A program made the translations under genes and the position numbers. The notes below the pieces were generated by a model that was not told the DNA's origin, did no database searches, and saw only the letters and a program-made list of their open reading frames with translations. From the NCBI GenBank assembly GCA_011049175.1, contig DSCJ01000115.1:1-64000 (forward strand): 64,000 nt of DNA. The letters run 5' to 3'. Of the stretch, positions 19,339 to 29,691 are shown piece after piece. The DNA comes from Bacteroidota bacterium (GTDB lineage: Bacteria; Bacteroidota; Bacteroidia; Bacteroidales; VadinHA17). How positions within the stretch are numbered: position 1 is the first letter of the stretch; the number at the start of each line of letters is the position of its first letter.

Positions 19339-20892
19339 GTGCCGTCTTTCACCAGTCGAAAAGCCCTGATAGCCGCCTTTCTGTTCCTGGGGCTGTTCCT
19401 GCTGCTTCCCACCAACAACCCGGGGATTGATGCCTGGTATTATGCCGCTTCGGTGAAATATCAGGGAGAACTTTTCCATCCTCACCACCTGTTGTATAAC
19501 GCCACCTGTTACCTCGTTGCCCGGCTGTTTTCCATTGCCGGGGCAACTCCCGGCACACTTTCCCTGATGAACGCGCTGAATGCTTTCATTGCCTTCCTGA
19601 TCCTTCTGGTTATGATCCGGATCATACGAATGCTGTCAGACAGTGCGGATATGGACCTTGCCGGGGTGGTCTTTACAGGAAGCTGTTTCGCCCTGATGCG
19701 GTATGCCACGGAAAGTGAAACCTATCTGTTTCCCCTGCTCCTGGGTCTGATGGCCAGTATGTTTTTTCTGCATTACCGGCACTCAGGGAGGATCCGGGAT
19801 GTGGTACTCTCCGGATTGCTGGCTTCCCTGGGTGTACTATACCACCAGACGGGCATATTCTGGTGGATGGGATTGCTGGCACTCACACTGTTCAATTCCG
19901 GTAAGAAAAAAGCTGCTCTGGGCTATGCCGCCACTGGCCTTATCATTCCCCTGGTCTACCTGGGTGTATGGTTCAGCATGAACGGGTTAACGGGAATAAA
20001 GCCCCTGACAGGTTTTATCTTCCGGTCATACCTGGAAGGTGATGCTTCCCTTTCCGCTGATATCACAGGCTTTCTTCTCGGCCTGGCGGGGCTGGTCAGA
20101 AGCTTTCTGCAGGTACACGGCAACATGTGGCTGCTTTTCAGGCACAGTCTGTGGTACCTTTTCCCGGCCCTGCTGGCGGTTGCCGTATGGAGTGTGCTTC
20201 TTCTCCGCCGGCCATGGAACCGGATCACCCGGAAGCACGGACAGGAAAGGTTCGCCACGGTGCATCTGTCCATATCCGTCGCCCTGTGGATATTTGCCGT
20301 ACTGTCGTCGGGAAATGTGGAATTTATGGTAGCTATCCCTGCTTTGCTCTTCATATCATCCATCGCAGTATTCCGGTTCTCTGTGCACACGGTTTTGCTA
20401 ACCGGTACGGGCCTGCTGATATGGAACACAGGATACGGACTGATACCGGCCCGCCTGTACCGGTACGAGCCGGTCAGGGAACTGGCCGCGCGGGTAGCCG
20501 AACATCCGGGCGACCTGTTCATTCTGAAAGAAGACCAGCGTATACAGGCTGCTTATTATTACCTTACGGGCAAGGAAACGGCGCCGGGAATATTCAGGCC
20601 CCCCTCCGACCTGCCGCGCCGTGGCATAACCGCCGGTTCACTTCACCGGCGAATCGAACAAACCCTTGAACGGGGAGGAAATGTGTGGACCGATTGCCTT
20701 GAAAGGCCCGTGGTGTTGAACCGCGCGACCCTGGTATCAGGTCAGGATACAACTTTCTTCAGCAGGTACCTTACGGTGCCCTCCGACACACTACATACTT
20801 TTTACGGAAATACCATCATCCACCGGGTGGATCTGAAAAACGGGCAGTCTAAAGGGTTTTCTTCACTTCCACTTCCTGATAGCCCTCGATGA
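19339..20892 (+). CDS. Polytopic membrane protein, GT-C glycosyltransferase-like
   Basis: A 517-residue inner-membrane protein starting at GTG, with about ten hydrophobic segments in the first 370 residues and a soluble C-terminal part of about 140 residues. The layout, with [31 protein letters not shown] in the first periplasmic loop after helix one, resembles GT-C (ArnT/PMT-like) glycosyltransferases. A conserved Asp lies in that loop (PGIDAWYY), and the DUF2723-like group is another possibility. I cannot name a substrate. The final 44 bases overlap the 3' end of infB on the opposite strand, so the last residues ([13 protein letters not shown]) share DNA with the IF-2 C-terminus. Confidence 0.6.
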   Translation: MPSFTSRKALIAAFLFLGLFLLLPTNNPGIDAWYYAASVKYQGELFHPHHLLYNATCYLVARLFSIAGATPGTLSLMNALNAFIAFLILLVMIRIIRMLSDSADMDLAGVVFTGSCFALMRYATESETYLFPLLLGLMASMFFLHYRHSGRIRDVVLSGLLASLGVLYHQTGIFWWMGLLALTLFNSGKKKAALGYAATGLIIPLVYLGVWFSMNGLTGIKPLTGFIFRSYLEGDASLSADITGFLLGLAGLVRSFLQVHGNMWLLFRHSLWYLFPALLAVAVWSVLLLRRPWNRITRKHGQERFATVHLSISVALWIFAVLSSGNVEFMVAIPALLFISSIAVFRFSVHTVLLTGTGLLIWNTGYGLIPARLYRYEPVRELAARVAEHPGDLFILKEDQRIQAAYYYLTGKETAPGIFRPPSDLPRRGITAGSLHRRIEQTLERGGNVWTDCLERPVVLNRATLVSGQDTTFFSRYLTVPSDTLHTFYGNTIIHRVDLKNGQSKGFSSLPLPDSPR

Positions 20893-23749
20893 TATCTCCT
20901 ACCTTGATGTCGTTGAAATTCTGGATGTTCAATCCACATTCATAGCCCGAGGCCACTTCTTTCACATCCTCCTTGAATCGTTTCAGGGAACCGAGCTCGC
21001 CGGTATACACCACGATTCCTTCGCGTATCACACGCACTTTGGTGTTCCGTGTAATTTTCCCTTCTCTCACAATACAGCCGGCCACGGTACCCACCTTGGT
21101 GATGCGGAATGTTTCTCTTACCTCCAGGGTGGCTACAATCTCCTCCTTAATTTCGGGAGAAAGCATACCTTCCATGGCGTCTTTGATCTCATTGATGGCA
21201 TCGTAAATAATGGAATAGAGCCGTATATCGATCTGCTCTTTTTCCGCCAGCCTGCGAGCACCCAGAGAGGGACGCACCTGGAACCCCACAATAATGGCAT
21301 TGGAAGCGGCGGCCAGCATCACGTCGGTTTCAGAAATCTGGCCTACAGCTTTGTGTATCACATTCACCTGGATATTTTCGGTTGACAGTTTGATCAGGGC
21401 ATCGGAAATGGCTTCCACCGATCCGTCCACATCTCCCTTCACAATGATATTCAGTTCCTGGAAGTTGCCAATGGCAATCCGGCGGCCGATCTCATCAAGG
21501 GTAATATGCTTGGTGGTACGAAGCTCCTGTTCGCGCTGCAATTGTTCTCTTTTGGTGGCAATCTCCTTGGCTTCCCGGTCGCTTTCCATCACATGGAAAT
21601 ATTCCCCTGCCTGGGGTGCCCCGTTGAGGCCCAGAACCATCACAGGAGTGGAAGGGCCAGCTTCTTCGATTTTTTTGCCCCTTTCATTGAACAGGGCCTT
21701 GATATGTCCGTAATACGAACCGGCCAGGATCACGTCGCCCATCCTCAGAGTCCCGGCTTTCACCAGCAGGGTGGCAATGTATCCCCGGCCCCTGTCGAGC
21801 GACGATTCCACCACGGTACCAACGGCCCGTTTGTTGGGATTGGCTTTCAAATCGAGCATTTCTGCCTCGAGCAACACTTTCTCGAGCAGATCGTCCACAT
21901 TCTTCCCTGTTTTGGCTGAAATTTCCTGCGACTGGTACTTGCCGCCCCAGTCTTCAACCATCAGGTTCATATTGGCCAGCTCTTCCTTGATCTTTTCCGT
22001 ATTGGCATTGGGCTTATCGATCTTGTTAATGGCAAAGACAATGGGTACCCCGGCGGCCTGAGCATGGTTTATGGCCTCAACGGTCTGGGGCATAACCCCG
22101 TCGTCGGCAGCCACCACAATAATAGCCACATCGGTTACCTGGGCTCCCCTGGCACGCATGGCCGTAAAGGCTTCGTGCCCGGGTGTGTCAAGAAAAGTGA
22201 TCATTTTCCCGTCTTCGCGGGTCACACTGTAAGCCCCGATATGCTGAGTGATCCCTCCGGCTTCGCCGGCCACTACATTTGCACTCCGGATATAATCGAG
22301 CAGCTTGGTCTTTCCATGGTCCACGTGCCCCATCACGGTGACGATGGGAGGCCTGGGTTGCAGGTCTTCCGGTCTCTCCTCTTCCTCACGGATGCCTTCC
22401 TGCAGATCCACTGACACAAATTCCACCTTGTATCCGAATTCATCGGCCACAACCGACATGGTTTCGGCATCGAGCCTCTGGTTGATGGAAACGAACAGGC
22501 CCAGGTTCATGCAGGTGGCAATCACCTCATTAACAGGAACGTCCATCATATTAGCCAGTTCGTTAACCGAGACGAACTCGGTGACCTGCAATACGTTTTT
22601 TTCTTTTTCTTTCTGCTCGGCTTCTTCCCGGGCCCGCTGGACAATGGCTTCCCTTTTCTCACGGCGGTATTTGGAACCTTTCGATTTCCCCTTGGCGGTT
22701 AACCGGGCCAGTGTGTCTTTCACCTGCTTCTGAACATCTTCCTCGTTGATCTCGGGGCGGAGGGCTTTTTTCTTCTTCCTGGCTCCTTTTTTGGTTTTCT
22801 TCTGTCCTTCCTCTCCGGCAAGATCGGCCTCCACCTTCTCCTTATCCTTGCGGATGCGTTTCCGTTTCTTTTTCCTGAAATCCTGGTCGCTGGAAGAAGC
22901 TACCGGCTTTTTCTTTTCCGGTTCTGCCGGGAGATCAATTTTCCCCACGACCGTGGGACCTGTCAATTTTTCAATTCTCGATTCGATAAAATCGTCTTTC
23001 GGTTCTTTTTCTTTTTCAACCCGGGCAGGACCTTTCGCTTTTTCTTTTTCTCCGGCAGCTTTTTTCTTTTCTTCAACCTTTGCAGCAGGTTTTTCTGCTT
23101 CTTTTTCGGGCTCTTTCGCCTTTTCTTCCTTCTCTTTTTGTTCCCCTGGTTCCCCCGCGGCTTCTTTCTCTTTCTTCTTCTCTCCCGGTTTTTCTTTCTT
23201 CTCTTTCTTCCGGTCTACCTCTTCCAGATCAATTTTTCCTACTACCCTTGGAGCCTTTTTTCCTGTTCCAGGTTCTTCTTCCTTTTCAGCCGGTTTCTCA
23301 GGAGCAGTCTCCTTTTCTTTCTCAGCCTTTTCAACGGCGGCTTTTTTCTCTTCGGCAGGAGCCTTTTCCCCGGCTGCGGAAGCTGGGGATTTTTTATCCG
23401 GTACTTCTTCCTTCTTGCCCTTCACCGAGGTACTGCTCATATCTTTTATCAGGACCTCCTCCTCCTCGTCTTCTTCTTCGGGCGACCTGCCTTTCTCCAC
23501 ATCCTCCAGGGAAATAGACTCCCTGGATTCCCTGAGGTTCCTCATGCTGAGCTTTTCCGATTCCTTTTTTACCGTTATATCCGAACTGTACTCGGCCATC
23601 AGGATATCATGGATCTCAGAAGGAACCTTGGTATTGGGATTCGGATCAATATCAATCCCCTTCTTCCTCAGGAAATCAACAATGGTGGATATTCCCACAT
23701 TGAATTCCCGGGCAAGCTTACTTAATCGGATTCCTTTGTTTTCACTCAT
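20849..23749 (-). CDS. infB: Translation initiation factor IF-2
   Basis: A 966-residue GTPase that brings initiator tRNA to the 30S ribosome. The N-terminal IF2_N domain ([31 protein letters not shown]) is followed by a very long Lys/Glu/Ala/Pro-rich linker (about residues 60-390), which is why IF-2 is long in this phylum. The GTPase domain has GHVDHGKT at residues 474-481, DTPGHEAF and NKIDKP. Domains II-IV follow and end with [18 protein letters not shown]. It is the last gene of the rimP-nusA-infB operon, 79 bp after nusA. The 3' end overlaps the convergent membrane-protein gene by 44 bp. Confidence 0.98.
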   Translation of the reverse strand: MSENKGIRLSKLAREFNVGISTIVDFLRKKGIDIDPNPNTKVPSEIHDILMAEYSSDITVKKESEKLSMRNLRESRESISLEDVEKGRSPEEEDEEEEVLIKDMSSTSVKGKKEEVPDKKSPASAAGEKAPAEEKKAAVEKAEKEKETAPEKPAEKEEEPGTGKKAPRVVGKIDLEEVDRKKEKKEKPGEKKKEKEAAGEPGEQKEKEEKAKEPEKEAEKPAAKVEEKKKAAGEKEKAKGPARVEKEKEPKDDFIESRIEKLTGPTVVGKIDLPAEPEKKKPVASSSDQDFRKKKRKRIRKDKEKVEADLAGEEGQKKTKKGARKKKKALRPEINEEDVQKQVKDTLARLTAKGKSKGSKYRREKREAIVQRAREEAEQKEKEKNVLQVTEFVSVNELANMMDVPVNEVIATCMNLGLFVSINQRLDAETMSVVADEFGYKVEFVSVDLQEGIREEEERPEDLQPRPPIVTVMGHVDHGKTKLLDYIRSANVVAGEAGGITQHIGAYSVTREDGKMITFLDTPGHEAFTAMRARGAQVTDVAIIVVAADDGVMPQTVEAINHAQAAGVPIVFAINKIDKPNANTEKIKEELANMNLMVEDWGGKYQSQEISAKTGKNVDDLLEKVLLEAEMLDLKANPNKRAVGTVVESSLDRGRGYIATLLVKAGTLRMGDVILAGSYYGHIKALFNERGKKIEEAGPSTPVMVLGLNGAPQAGEYFHVMESDREAKEIATKREQLQREQELRTTKHITLDEIGRRIAIGNFQELNIIVKGDVDGSVEAISDALIKLSTENIQVNVIHKAVGQISETDVMLAAASNAIIVGFQVRPSLGARRLAEKEQIDIRLYSIIYDAINEIKDAMEGMLSPEIKEEIVATLEVRETFRITKVGTVAGCIVREGKITRNTKVRVIREGIVVYTGELGSLKRFKEDVKEVASGYECGLNIQNFNDIKVGDIIEGYQEVEVKKTL

Positions 23750-23828
23750 ATATTCTCTCCGAAGATATTTGTCTCAGTCCACTGTTCCCCGCAAAAAAGT
23801 GGCGCTAAGTTAAAATTTTATTGTTAAT

Positions 23829-25067
23829 TTATTCAAATTCAGCTTTTAAAATTTGAAGCACCTCCCGGATGGTTTCTTCTTCCAGATCGGTTCTTTTCAC
23901 AAGGTCTTCCACCGTCAACTCCAGTACGCTTTTGGCCGTATCGCAGCCAATAGCCTTCAGTTCGTCGATAATCCATCCGTCAATTTCATCGCCAAATTCC
24001 TCCAGGTTCACATCTTCCTCGTCTTCTTCGGCATTTTCACGGTATACATCTATTTCATAACCGGTAAGCTGACTGGCCAGCCGGATGTTCAGTCCCCCCT
24101 TACCAATAGCAAGCGATACTTCGCTCGCTTTCAGGTACACCTCGGCCCGTTTCTCCGCTTCATTCAGCTTGATGGAACTGATTTTAGCCGGGCTCAGGGC
24201 ACGCTGTATGAATAACTGGGTATTGTTGGTAAAGTTAATCACATCAATGTTTTCGTTTTTCAGTTCCCTCACAATGCCGTGTATCCTCGATCCTTTCATC
24301 CCCACACAGGCTCCCACGGGATCGATCCTTTCATCGTACGACTCAACCGCCACTTTGGCCCGCTCGCCGGGAATACGCACAATTTTTTTTATGGTGATCA
24401 GGCCGTCGAAGATTTCCGGCACTTCCAGCTCGAATAAACGCTCGAGGAATACCGGCGATGTTCTGGAGAGAATGATCAGGGGAGTGTTGTTTTTCATTTC
24501 TACTTTGATCACCACCGCCCGAACGGTATCGCCTTTGCGATAATAATCCGAAGGGATCTGCTCTGACTTTGGAATGATCAGCTCGTTCCCTTCGTCGTCC
24601 AGCACCAGCACTTCCCGCTTCCACACCTGATACACCTCCCCCGTTACAATTTCTCCGATCCTGTCCTTGTATTTGTTGTACACATTGTTCTTTTCCAGGT
24701 CCATGATCCGCGCACTGAGGTTCTGCCGCAGCGCCAGGATGGCTCTTCTTCCGAAATCATGCAGCTTCACTTCATCGGTGACCTCTTCCCCCACTTCATA
24801 ATCTTCGTCTATTTTTTTTGCTTCCGAAATGGATATCTGCAGGTTCGTATCTTCCACCTCGCTGTCTTCCACTACTTCCCGGTTCCTCCATATCTCAAAG
24901 TCCCCTTTGTCAATGTTGATGATCACATCAAAATTTTCATCCGTGCCGTACTTTTTCATCAGGAGATTTCTGAAAACATCCTCCAGCACACTCATCATTG
25001 TGGCCCGGTCAATGTTTTTGAGTTCCTTAAACTCTGAAAACGTATCGATCAGATTCAGATTATCCAT
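23829..25067 (-). CDS. nusA: Transcription termination/antitermination factor NusA
   Basis: A 412-residue RNA polymerase-associated factor. Domains in order are the N-terminal RNAP-binding domain (about 1-125), S1 (IGEIVTGEVYQVWKREVLVLDDEGNELIIPKSEQIPSDYYRKGD), KH1 (ERAKVAVESYDERIDPVGACVGMKGSRIHGIVREL) and KH2 (SLAIGKGGLNIRLASQLTGYEIDV). A short acidic linker and helical end (VLELTVEDLVKRTDLEEETIREVLQIL) follow, so it lacks the two full acidic repeats of E. coli NusA. It lies 20 bp after rimP in the conserved operon. Confidence 0.97.
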   Translation of the reverse strand: MDNLNLIDTFSEFKELKNIDRATMMSVLEDVFRNLLMKKYGTDENFDVIINIDKGDFEIWRNREVVEDSEVEDTNLQISISEAKKIDEDYEVGEEVTDEVKLHDFGRRAILALRQNLSARIMDLEKNNVYNKYKDRIGEIVTGEVYQVWKREVLVLDDEGNELIIPKSEQIPSDYYRKGDTVRAVVIKVEMKNNTPLIILSRTSPVFLERLFELEVPEIFDGLITIKKIVRIPGERAKVAVESYDERIDPVGACVGMKGSRIHGIVRELKNENIDVINFTNNTQLFIQRALSPAKISSIKLNEAEKRAEVYLKASEVSLAIGKGGLNIRLASQLTGYEIDVYRENAEEDEEDVNLEEFGDEIDGWIIDELKAIGCDTAKSVLELTVEDLVKRTDLEEETIREVLQILKAEFE

Positions 25068-25087
25068 TGTTTTCCGTATAAATGGTT

Positions 25088-25555
25088 TTATTTAAATTCC
25101 ACAGCAATCTTTGTCGACTTCACCTCGTCGAAAGCAAACCACCGTTCGGCAGCTTCTTCCTGTTTTTTCTTCTTCCCTCCGGCTCCCGTTGCTTCCCGTG
25201 TCAGTAGAGAGAACCCGCTGTCGCTCACACCCAGCAGCTTCCCCTTGAATTTTTCCCCGTCTTTCATCACCACTTCCACATTCCTCGAAATATTCTTTTC
25301 GTACTGCTCCTTCACCCGGAACGGCATAGTCAGCCCGGGCGAAGAAACCGTCAGTTCCATATCCTCCAGCTCGCCCTCCAGGGTATAGAGGAGGCTCTTT
25401 GACAGTTCCGCACATTCGTCAATAGTGATCCCGTTCTCACGGTCCACATAAACGGTTACCTTTTTCCCGGGAATTATCTGTACATCCACCAGGAAAAAAT
25501 CATCATCCCAGAAACTCTTTTCAATTGCTTCCTGTACTCTCTCTCTGGTTACCAT
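25088..25555 (-). CDS. rimP: Ribosome maturation factor RimP
   Basis: A 155-residue protein needed for 30S subunit assembly. The family is recognised from the N-terminal alpha/beta domain (FFLVDVQIIPGKKVTVYVDRENGITIDECAELSKSLLYTLE) and ELTVSSPGLTMPFRVKEQYEKNISR before the C-terminal SH3-like domain. A Lys-rich insert (GAGGKKKKQEEAAERW) in the C-terminal half is typical of this phylum. It is the first gene of rimP-nusA-infB. Its leader contains a perfect 21-bp palindrome. Confidence 0.95.
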   Translation of the reverse strand: MVTRERVQEAIEKSFWDDDFFLVDVQIIPGKKVTVYVDRENGITIDECAELSKSLLYTLEGELEDMELTVSSPGLTMPFRVKEQYEKNISRNVEVVMKDGEKFKGKLLGVSDSGFSLLTREATGAGGKKKKQEEAAERWFAFDEVKSTKIAVEFK

Positions 25556-25572
25556 GATATATTTCCAATAAA

Positions 25573-25593
25573 ATAGGGGACACTGTCCCCTAT
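25573..25593. promoter_or_regulatory. Perfect 21-bp palindrome in the rimP leader
   Basis: ATAGGGGACA-C-TGTCCCCTAT is self-complementary over 10 bp on each side of one central base. It lies 18 bases upstream of the rimP start and 186 bases upstream of the divergent HD gene start. It could be a regulator-binding site or an RNA hairpin that affects rimP translation, or a copy of a dispersed repeat. The palindrome is certain; the function is not. Confidence 0.5.
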
Positions 25594-25778
25594 GAAAACT
25601 TCCGCACTATCAGCCGCAAAAGTACGAATAATCCTTGAAATCACAAAATTATTTTCCACCTTTGCCATTGGACTGTCGTGCAGGTTACATGCCGCTGCCG
25701 CCCTGCGGAGATAAGCAACACAGCCGGCTTCATAATTACCTGTCATACAAAACATTAGAACAAACCGCTATTTTTACC

Positions 25779-27038
25779 GTGGAGTCTTCCGCAGCCAAAG
25801 GAAAAATTGTCAACGACCCCGTATACGGGTTTATCCGCATTCCCGCGGGGCTGGTCTTTGAGCTCACCGAGCATCCTTATGTTCAGCGGCTCAGGAGAAT
25901 CAGGCAACTGGGGCTGACAGGTTTCGTTTATCCCGGGGCCAACCATACCCGGTTTCAGCATGCCCTGGGGGCCCTGCACCTGATGTCGCAGGCCATTCAG
26001 AGCATACGTTCGAAAGGGACCCCTGTCACCCCGGCCGAAGAGGAAGCCGTATCCACAGCTATCCTGTTGCACGATATCGGCCACGGCCCCTTCTCCCATG
26101 CCCTGGAAAACAGCCTGATGGAAGGCATCCGTCATGAAGACCTCTCCATCCTGCTGATGGAAAAACTGAACCGGGATCTCGATAACAGGTTGAAAACGGC
26201 CCTGCGTATTTTCCGGAACCGGTACCCGAAAAAATTCCTGTTCCAGCTGGTTTCCGGACAACTCGACATGGACCGGATGGATTATCTCCGGCGTGACAGC
26301 TTTTTCACGGGGGTAACCGAAGGAACCATCGGATCCGACCGCATTATCAAAATGCTGAATGTGGTGAACGATCAGCTGGTGGTGGAGATCAAGGGAATCT
26401 ATTCGATAGAAAAGTTCCTGATCGCACGGCGGCTGATGTACTGGCAGGTTTACTTTCACAAAACAGTGATTGTGGCTGAGCAGCTGCTTCTGAAGCTGCT
26501 GCAGAGGGTAAGGGAACTCAGTAACAGGGGCATCCGGGTTTTTGCTACCCCCTCTCTTGATTTTTTTATCCGCGGGAAGATCGAAAAAAAAGACGTATGC
26601 CCATGGACCGGCTCGGAATACCAGCTTGAGATCATCAAACATTTTACCGGGCTCGACGACAACGACCTGCTGGCATCGGCCAAAGTATGGCAGCACCATC
26701 CCGATCCGGTCCTGTCGGAGCTGAGCCGCCGCCTGATCACCCGGAAACTGTTTGCCATTGAAATGCAACCGGGCCCTTTCGAAAGGGGGAAAACCGAAAC
26801 CCTTCTGAAAAAGGCCGGCCGGCAATGGGATCTGAACCGGAACGACAGCCGGTATCTGGTGTTTACGGGCAGCATTTCCAACCATGCCTATTCCGCTCAC
26901 GACGAACAGATCAAAATACTCCTCAAGAACGGAAAAACAGCCGACGTAACAGCCGTCTCGGAAATGCTCGGAACGGATGTCCTGTCGAAAAGGGTCAGGA
27001 AATATTACCTTTGTTATCCGAAAGAGATCAGAACCTGA
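25779..27038 (+). CDS. HD-domain phosphohydrolase (dNTPase/SAMHD1-like)
   Basis: A 419-residue cytosolic protein with a clear HD metal site: His56 (HTRFQHALG), His98-Asp99 (LLHDIGHGPFSH) and an aspartate in QLDMDRMDYLRRDSFFTGV. The opening KIVNDPVYGFIRIPAGLVFELTEHPYVQRLRRIRQLGL is the usual start of these HD/dGTPase-like proteins and fixes the start near the GTG at 25779. The ORF track's extra 48 residues from 25635 run back through the divergent promoter region and are not family-like. Relatives hydrolyse dNTPs; the substrate here is unknown. lpxD follows 34 bp later, so it may be cotranscribed with the lipid A genes. Confidence 0.82.
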   Translation: MESSAAKGKIVNDPVYGFIRIPAGLVFELTEHPYVQRLRRIRQLGLTGFVYPGANHTRFQHALGALHLMSQAIQSIRSKGTPVTPAEEEAVSTAILLHDIGHGPFSHALENSLMEGIRHEDLSILLMEKLNRDLDNRLKTALRIFRNRYPKKFLFQLVSGQLDMDRMDYLRRDSFFTGVTEGTIGSDRIIKMLNVVNDQLVVEIKGIYSIEKFLIARRLMYWQVYFHKTVIVAEQLLLKLLQRVRELSNRGIRVFATPSLDFFIRGKIEKKDVCPWTGSEYQLEIIKHFTGLDDNDLLASAKVWQHHPDPVLSELSRRLITRKLFAIEMQPGPFERGKTETLLKKAGRQWDLNRNDSRYLVFTGSISNHAYSAHDEQIKILLKNGKTADVTAVSEMLGTDVLSKRVRKYYLCYPKEIRT

Positions 27039-27072
27039 TCATCCATTAACTGTTGTTTAAAATCATAAAACC

Positions 27073-28116
27073 ATGGAATTTACTGCAAAAGCCCTGGCAC
27101 AGTTTCTGAAAGGAGAAGTGGAAGGAGATCCGGAGGTGGTGGTGTCGGATGTCTCGAAAATTGAAGAAGGCACACCCGGAACCCTCACTTTTCTGGCCAA
27201 TCCCAAATATACCCGCTTCATTTACACTACCCGGGCATCGGTAGTGCTGGTCGACCGCCATTTCCGGCCTGAGAAAAAAATTCCGGCCACCCTCATCCGT
27301 GTTGACAATCCCTATCAGGCCATGGCCAGCCTGCTGGAGATGGCCGAGGAACAGATGAAACAGTCCCGCTCAGGTATTCACGACCTGGCTTACATACATC
27401 CCAGTGCCATAACAGGTGAAGGGATATATGCCGGACCTTTCAGTGTGGTGTCGGAAAACACACGCATTGGGAAAAATGTACAGATATTTCCTCATGTGTA
27501 TATCGGAGAGAACTGTACCGTTGGCGATAACACCGTTCTGTATCCCGGGGTAAAAATCTACCACGGATGCCACATTGGTTCGAATTGCATCATCCATGCA
27601 GGAACCATAATCGGAAGCGACGGGTTCGGTTTTGCTCCAAAATCGGACAGCAATTACCAGAAAGTGCCCCAGATAGGCAATGTGGTTATTGAAAACGATG
27701 TGGAGATCGGGGCCAACACGGCCATTGACCGGGCCACCATGGGGTCAACCCGCATCCGCCGGGGGGTGAAGATCGACAACCTGGTGCAGATTGCCCACAA
27801 CGTGGAGATCGGCGATAATACCGTTATGGCCGGTCAGTGCGGCATTGCAGGATCCACACGCATCGGGAAAAACTGCATGCTGGGTGGCCAGGCCGGTATT
27901 GTTGGACACCTGCAGATAGCCGATCACGTGAAGATCGCAGCCCAGTCGGGGGTCACCTCCAGTATCCAAACCGAAGGCGAAGCAGTACAGGGTGCCCCTT
28001 CCTTCAATTTTACAAAATACCAGAAATCTTATGTGTTTTTCAGAAAGCTTCCGGAGCTGAATGCCCGCATAGAAGCCCTGGAGAAGGAGATCAGGGAACT
28101 GAAAAATAACCGGTAA
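27073..28116 (+). CDS. lpxD: UDP-3-O-(3-hydroxyacyl)glucosamine N-acyltransferase
   Basis: A 347-residue cytosolic acyltransferase performing the third step of lipid A synthesis. An N-terminal uridine-binding domain (FTAKALAQFLKGEVEGDPEVVVSDVSKIEEGTPGTLTFLANPKY) precedes a left-handed beta-helix of hexapeptide repeats (IGKNVQIFPHVYIGENCTVGDNTVLYPGVKIYHG...). The catalytic histidine is His242 in QIAHNVEIG. A C-terminal helix (LPELNARIEALEKEIRELK) trimerises. It is followed 159 bp later by lpxC-fabZ, with a promoter between them. Confidence 0.97.
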   Translation: MEFTAKALAQFLKGEVEGDPEVVVSDVSKIEEGTPGTLTFLANPKYTRFIYTTRASVVLVDRHFRPEKKIPATLIRVDNPYQAMASLLEMAEEQMKQSRSGIHDLAYIHPSAITGEGIYAGPFSVVSENTRIGKNVQIFPHVYIGENCTVGDNTVLYPGVKIYHGCHIGSNCIIHAGTIIGSDGFGFAPKSDSNYQKVPQIGNVVIENDVEIGANTAIDRATMGSTRIRRGVKIDNLVQIAHNVEIGDNTVMAGQCGIAGSTRIGKNCMLGGQAGIVGHLQIADHVKIAAQSGVTSSIQTEGEAVQGAPSFNFTKYQKSYVFFRKLPELNARIEALEKEIRELKNNR

Positions 28117-28209
28117 AACCGGTTTCTTTCAGGTTTTCGACCAGTTATCCGGGACCAAAAATGATCTGCTCCGCTTCACTTGTTTTTCTTGCATTTCAAA
28201 AAAGTTGAT

Positions 28210-28238
28210 TTTGGAATAACCTATTTTTTGTAACTTGC
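28210..28238 (+). promoter_or_regulatory. Candidate promoter for lpxC-fabZ
   Basis: TTTG at 28210-28213 and TAACTTGC at 28231-28238 fit the -33/-7 spacing (17 bases), with one mismatch to TAnnTTTG. The 159-bp gap after lpxD is otherwise empty and AT-rich. Confidence 0.4.
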
Positions 28239-28275
28239 GCCCAAATTTTTTTGAATCATTCTGAATCGATATATC

Positions 28276-29691
28276 ATGCCCGAAAAACAAAAAACCCTTG
28301 CAAAATCCTTCTCCCTTAACGGAAAGGGATTACACACCGGTTTAGACGTAGAGATCACTTTTCATCCCGCTCCCCCTGATCACGGCATCCTGTTCAAACG
28401 CACCGATCTGAAAAACAGCCCAATGGTACATGCTCTGGCCGAATATGTTACAGACACCTCCCGGGGTACCACCATTGAGGAAAACGAAGTAAAAGTCGCC
28501 ACGATCGAGCATGTTATGGCCGCCATGTACGGAATGGGGATTGACAATGTGCTGATCGAAATCAACGGACCCGAAGCTCCCATTCTTGACGGAAGCTCAC
28601 ACATGTATGTTCAGTCCATAGAAAAGGCAGGTATCACCGACCAGGATGCCCCGAAAAACCATTATGTGGTTAAAGAAAAGATCGTTTATTCCAATGAAGA
28701 ACAGGGTGTCGATCTGATCGTATACCCCGATGACCACCTGAGCATCAATGTGCTGATAGATTACAACTCCAAAATCCTGGGCAATCAGTATGCCGTGCTG
28801 AACCAGCTGTCGGAATTCCCCAGGGAAGTGTCGATGTGCCGCACCTTTGTATTTTTCCACGAACTGGAGATGCTGGCCAAGCACAACCTGATCAAGGGAG
28901 GCGACCTGGACAATGCCATCATTATTCTTGAACGCAGCGTATCCCAGGAAGAACTCGACCGGGTGGCCGACCTTTTCAACAAACCGCATATCAAAGTGAA
29001 GCCCGAAGGGGTGCTGAACAATATCGACCTGCATTTCAGCAATGAGCCCGCCAGGCACAAATTGCTGGATATTATCGGCGACCTTGCCCTGGTGGGCCAG
29101 CCTATCAAGGGTAAAATCGTGGCCACCCGGCCCGGGCACTATGCCAATACCCAGCTGGCCAGAAGGATCCGGCAGGAGATCAAAAAAGAAAAATCCAAAC
29201 TACAGATCCCGAAGTACGACCCCAATACCCCGCCTGTATTCGATATCAACCAGATCAGGCAGATCCTGCCGCACCGCCCCCCCTTCCTGCTGGTCGACAA
29301 AATCATCCAGATGGATGAGAACTCCGTGGTGGGGCTGAAAAATGTGACAATGAACGAAGGATACTTCGTGGGGCATTTCCCGGTCGAACCCATTATGCCG
29401 GGTGTGCTCCAGGTAGAAGCCATGGCACAGGTAGGGGGAATGCTCGTGCTGAATTCCGTTCCCGACCCCTGGAACTATTCCACCTATTTCCTCAAAATCG
29501 ATAAGGTAAAGTTCAAGGATAAAGTGATCCCGGGCGACACCATTCTTTTTAAGCTCGAGCTGACCGAACCCATCCGCAGGGGCATTGTGCAAATGTATGG
29601 TCAGGCCTTTGTGGGCGACAGGCTGGTGATGGAAGGAGAATTAACAGCACAAATATTAAAAGATAAGAACAATGAGCCACCCGTTGAGTAA
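28276..29691 (+). CDS. lpxC-fabZ: Bifunctional LpxC-FabZ fusion
   Basis: A 471-residue fusion of two enzymes. Residues 1 to about 300 are the zinc deacetylase LpxC, the committed step of lipid A synthesis: His79 (EHVMAAMYG), His261 and Asp265 (RHKLLD) are the zinc ligands. Residues about 325-471 are the hydratase FabZ, dehydrating 3-hydroxyacyl-ACP: His333 (LPHRPPFLLVDKI) and Glu381 (MPGVLQVEAMAQ) are catalytic. The fusion is a known Bacteroidota arrangement and may balance use of 3-hydroxyacyl-ACP between lipid A and membrane fatty acids. The stop overlaps the lpxA start by 20 bases, implying coupled translation. Confidence 0.97.
   Translation: MPEKQKTLAKSFSLNGKGLHTGLDVEITFHPAPPDHGILFKRTDLKNSPMVHALAEYVTDTSRGTTIEENEVKVATIEHVMAAMYGMGIDNVLIEINGPEAPILDGSSHMYVQSIEKAGITDQDAPKNHYVVKEKIVYSNEEQGVDLIVYPDDHLSINVLIDYNSKILGNQYAVLNQLSEFPREVSMCRTFVFFHELEMLAKHNLIKGGDLDNAIIILERSVSQEELDRVADLFNKPHIKVKPEGVLNNIDLHFSNEPARHKLLDIIGDLALVGQPIKGKIVATRPGHYANTQLARRIRQEIKKEKSKLQIPKYDPNTPPVFDINQIRQILPHRPPFLLVDKIIQMDENSVVGLKNVTMNEGYFVGHFPVEPIMPGVLQVEAMAQVGGMLVLNSVPDPWNYSTYFLKIDKVKFKDKVIPGDTILFKLELTEPIRRGIVQMYGQAFVGDRLVMEGELTAQILKDKNNEPPVE

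Noticed and set aside
22746-23813. Plus-strand ORF of 355 aa, Phe/Ser-rich, opposite infB
   Set aside because: It mirrors the Lys/Glu-rich linker of IF-2 (Lys/Glu codons read in reverse give Phe/Ser). No real protein character.
25635-25778. N-terminal extension of the HD protein to TTG 25635
   Set aside because: The 48 extra residues are unlike the family, which begins near KIVNDPVYGFI, and cover the divergent regulatory region with rimP.
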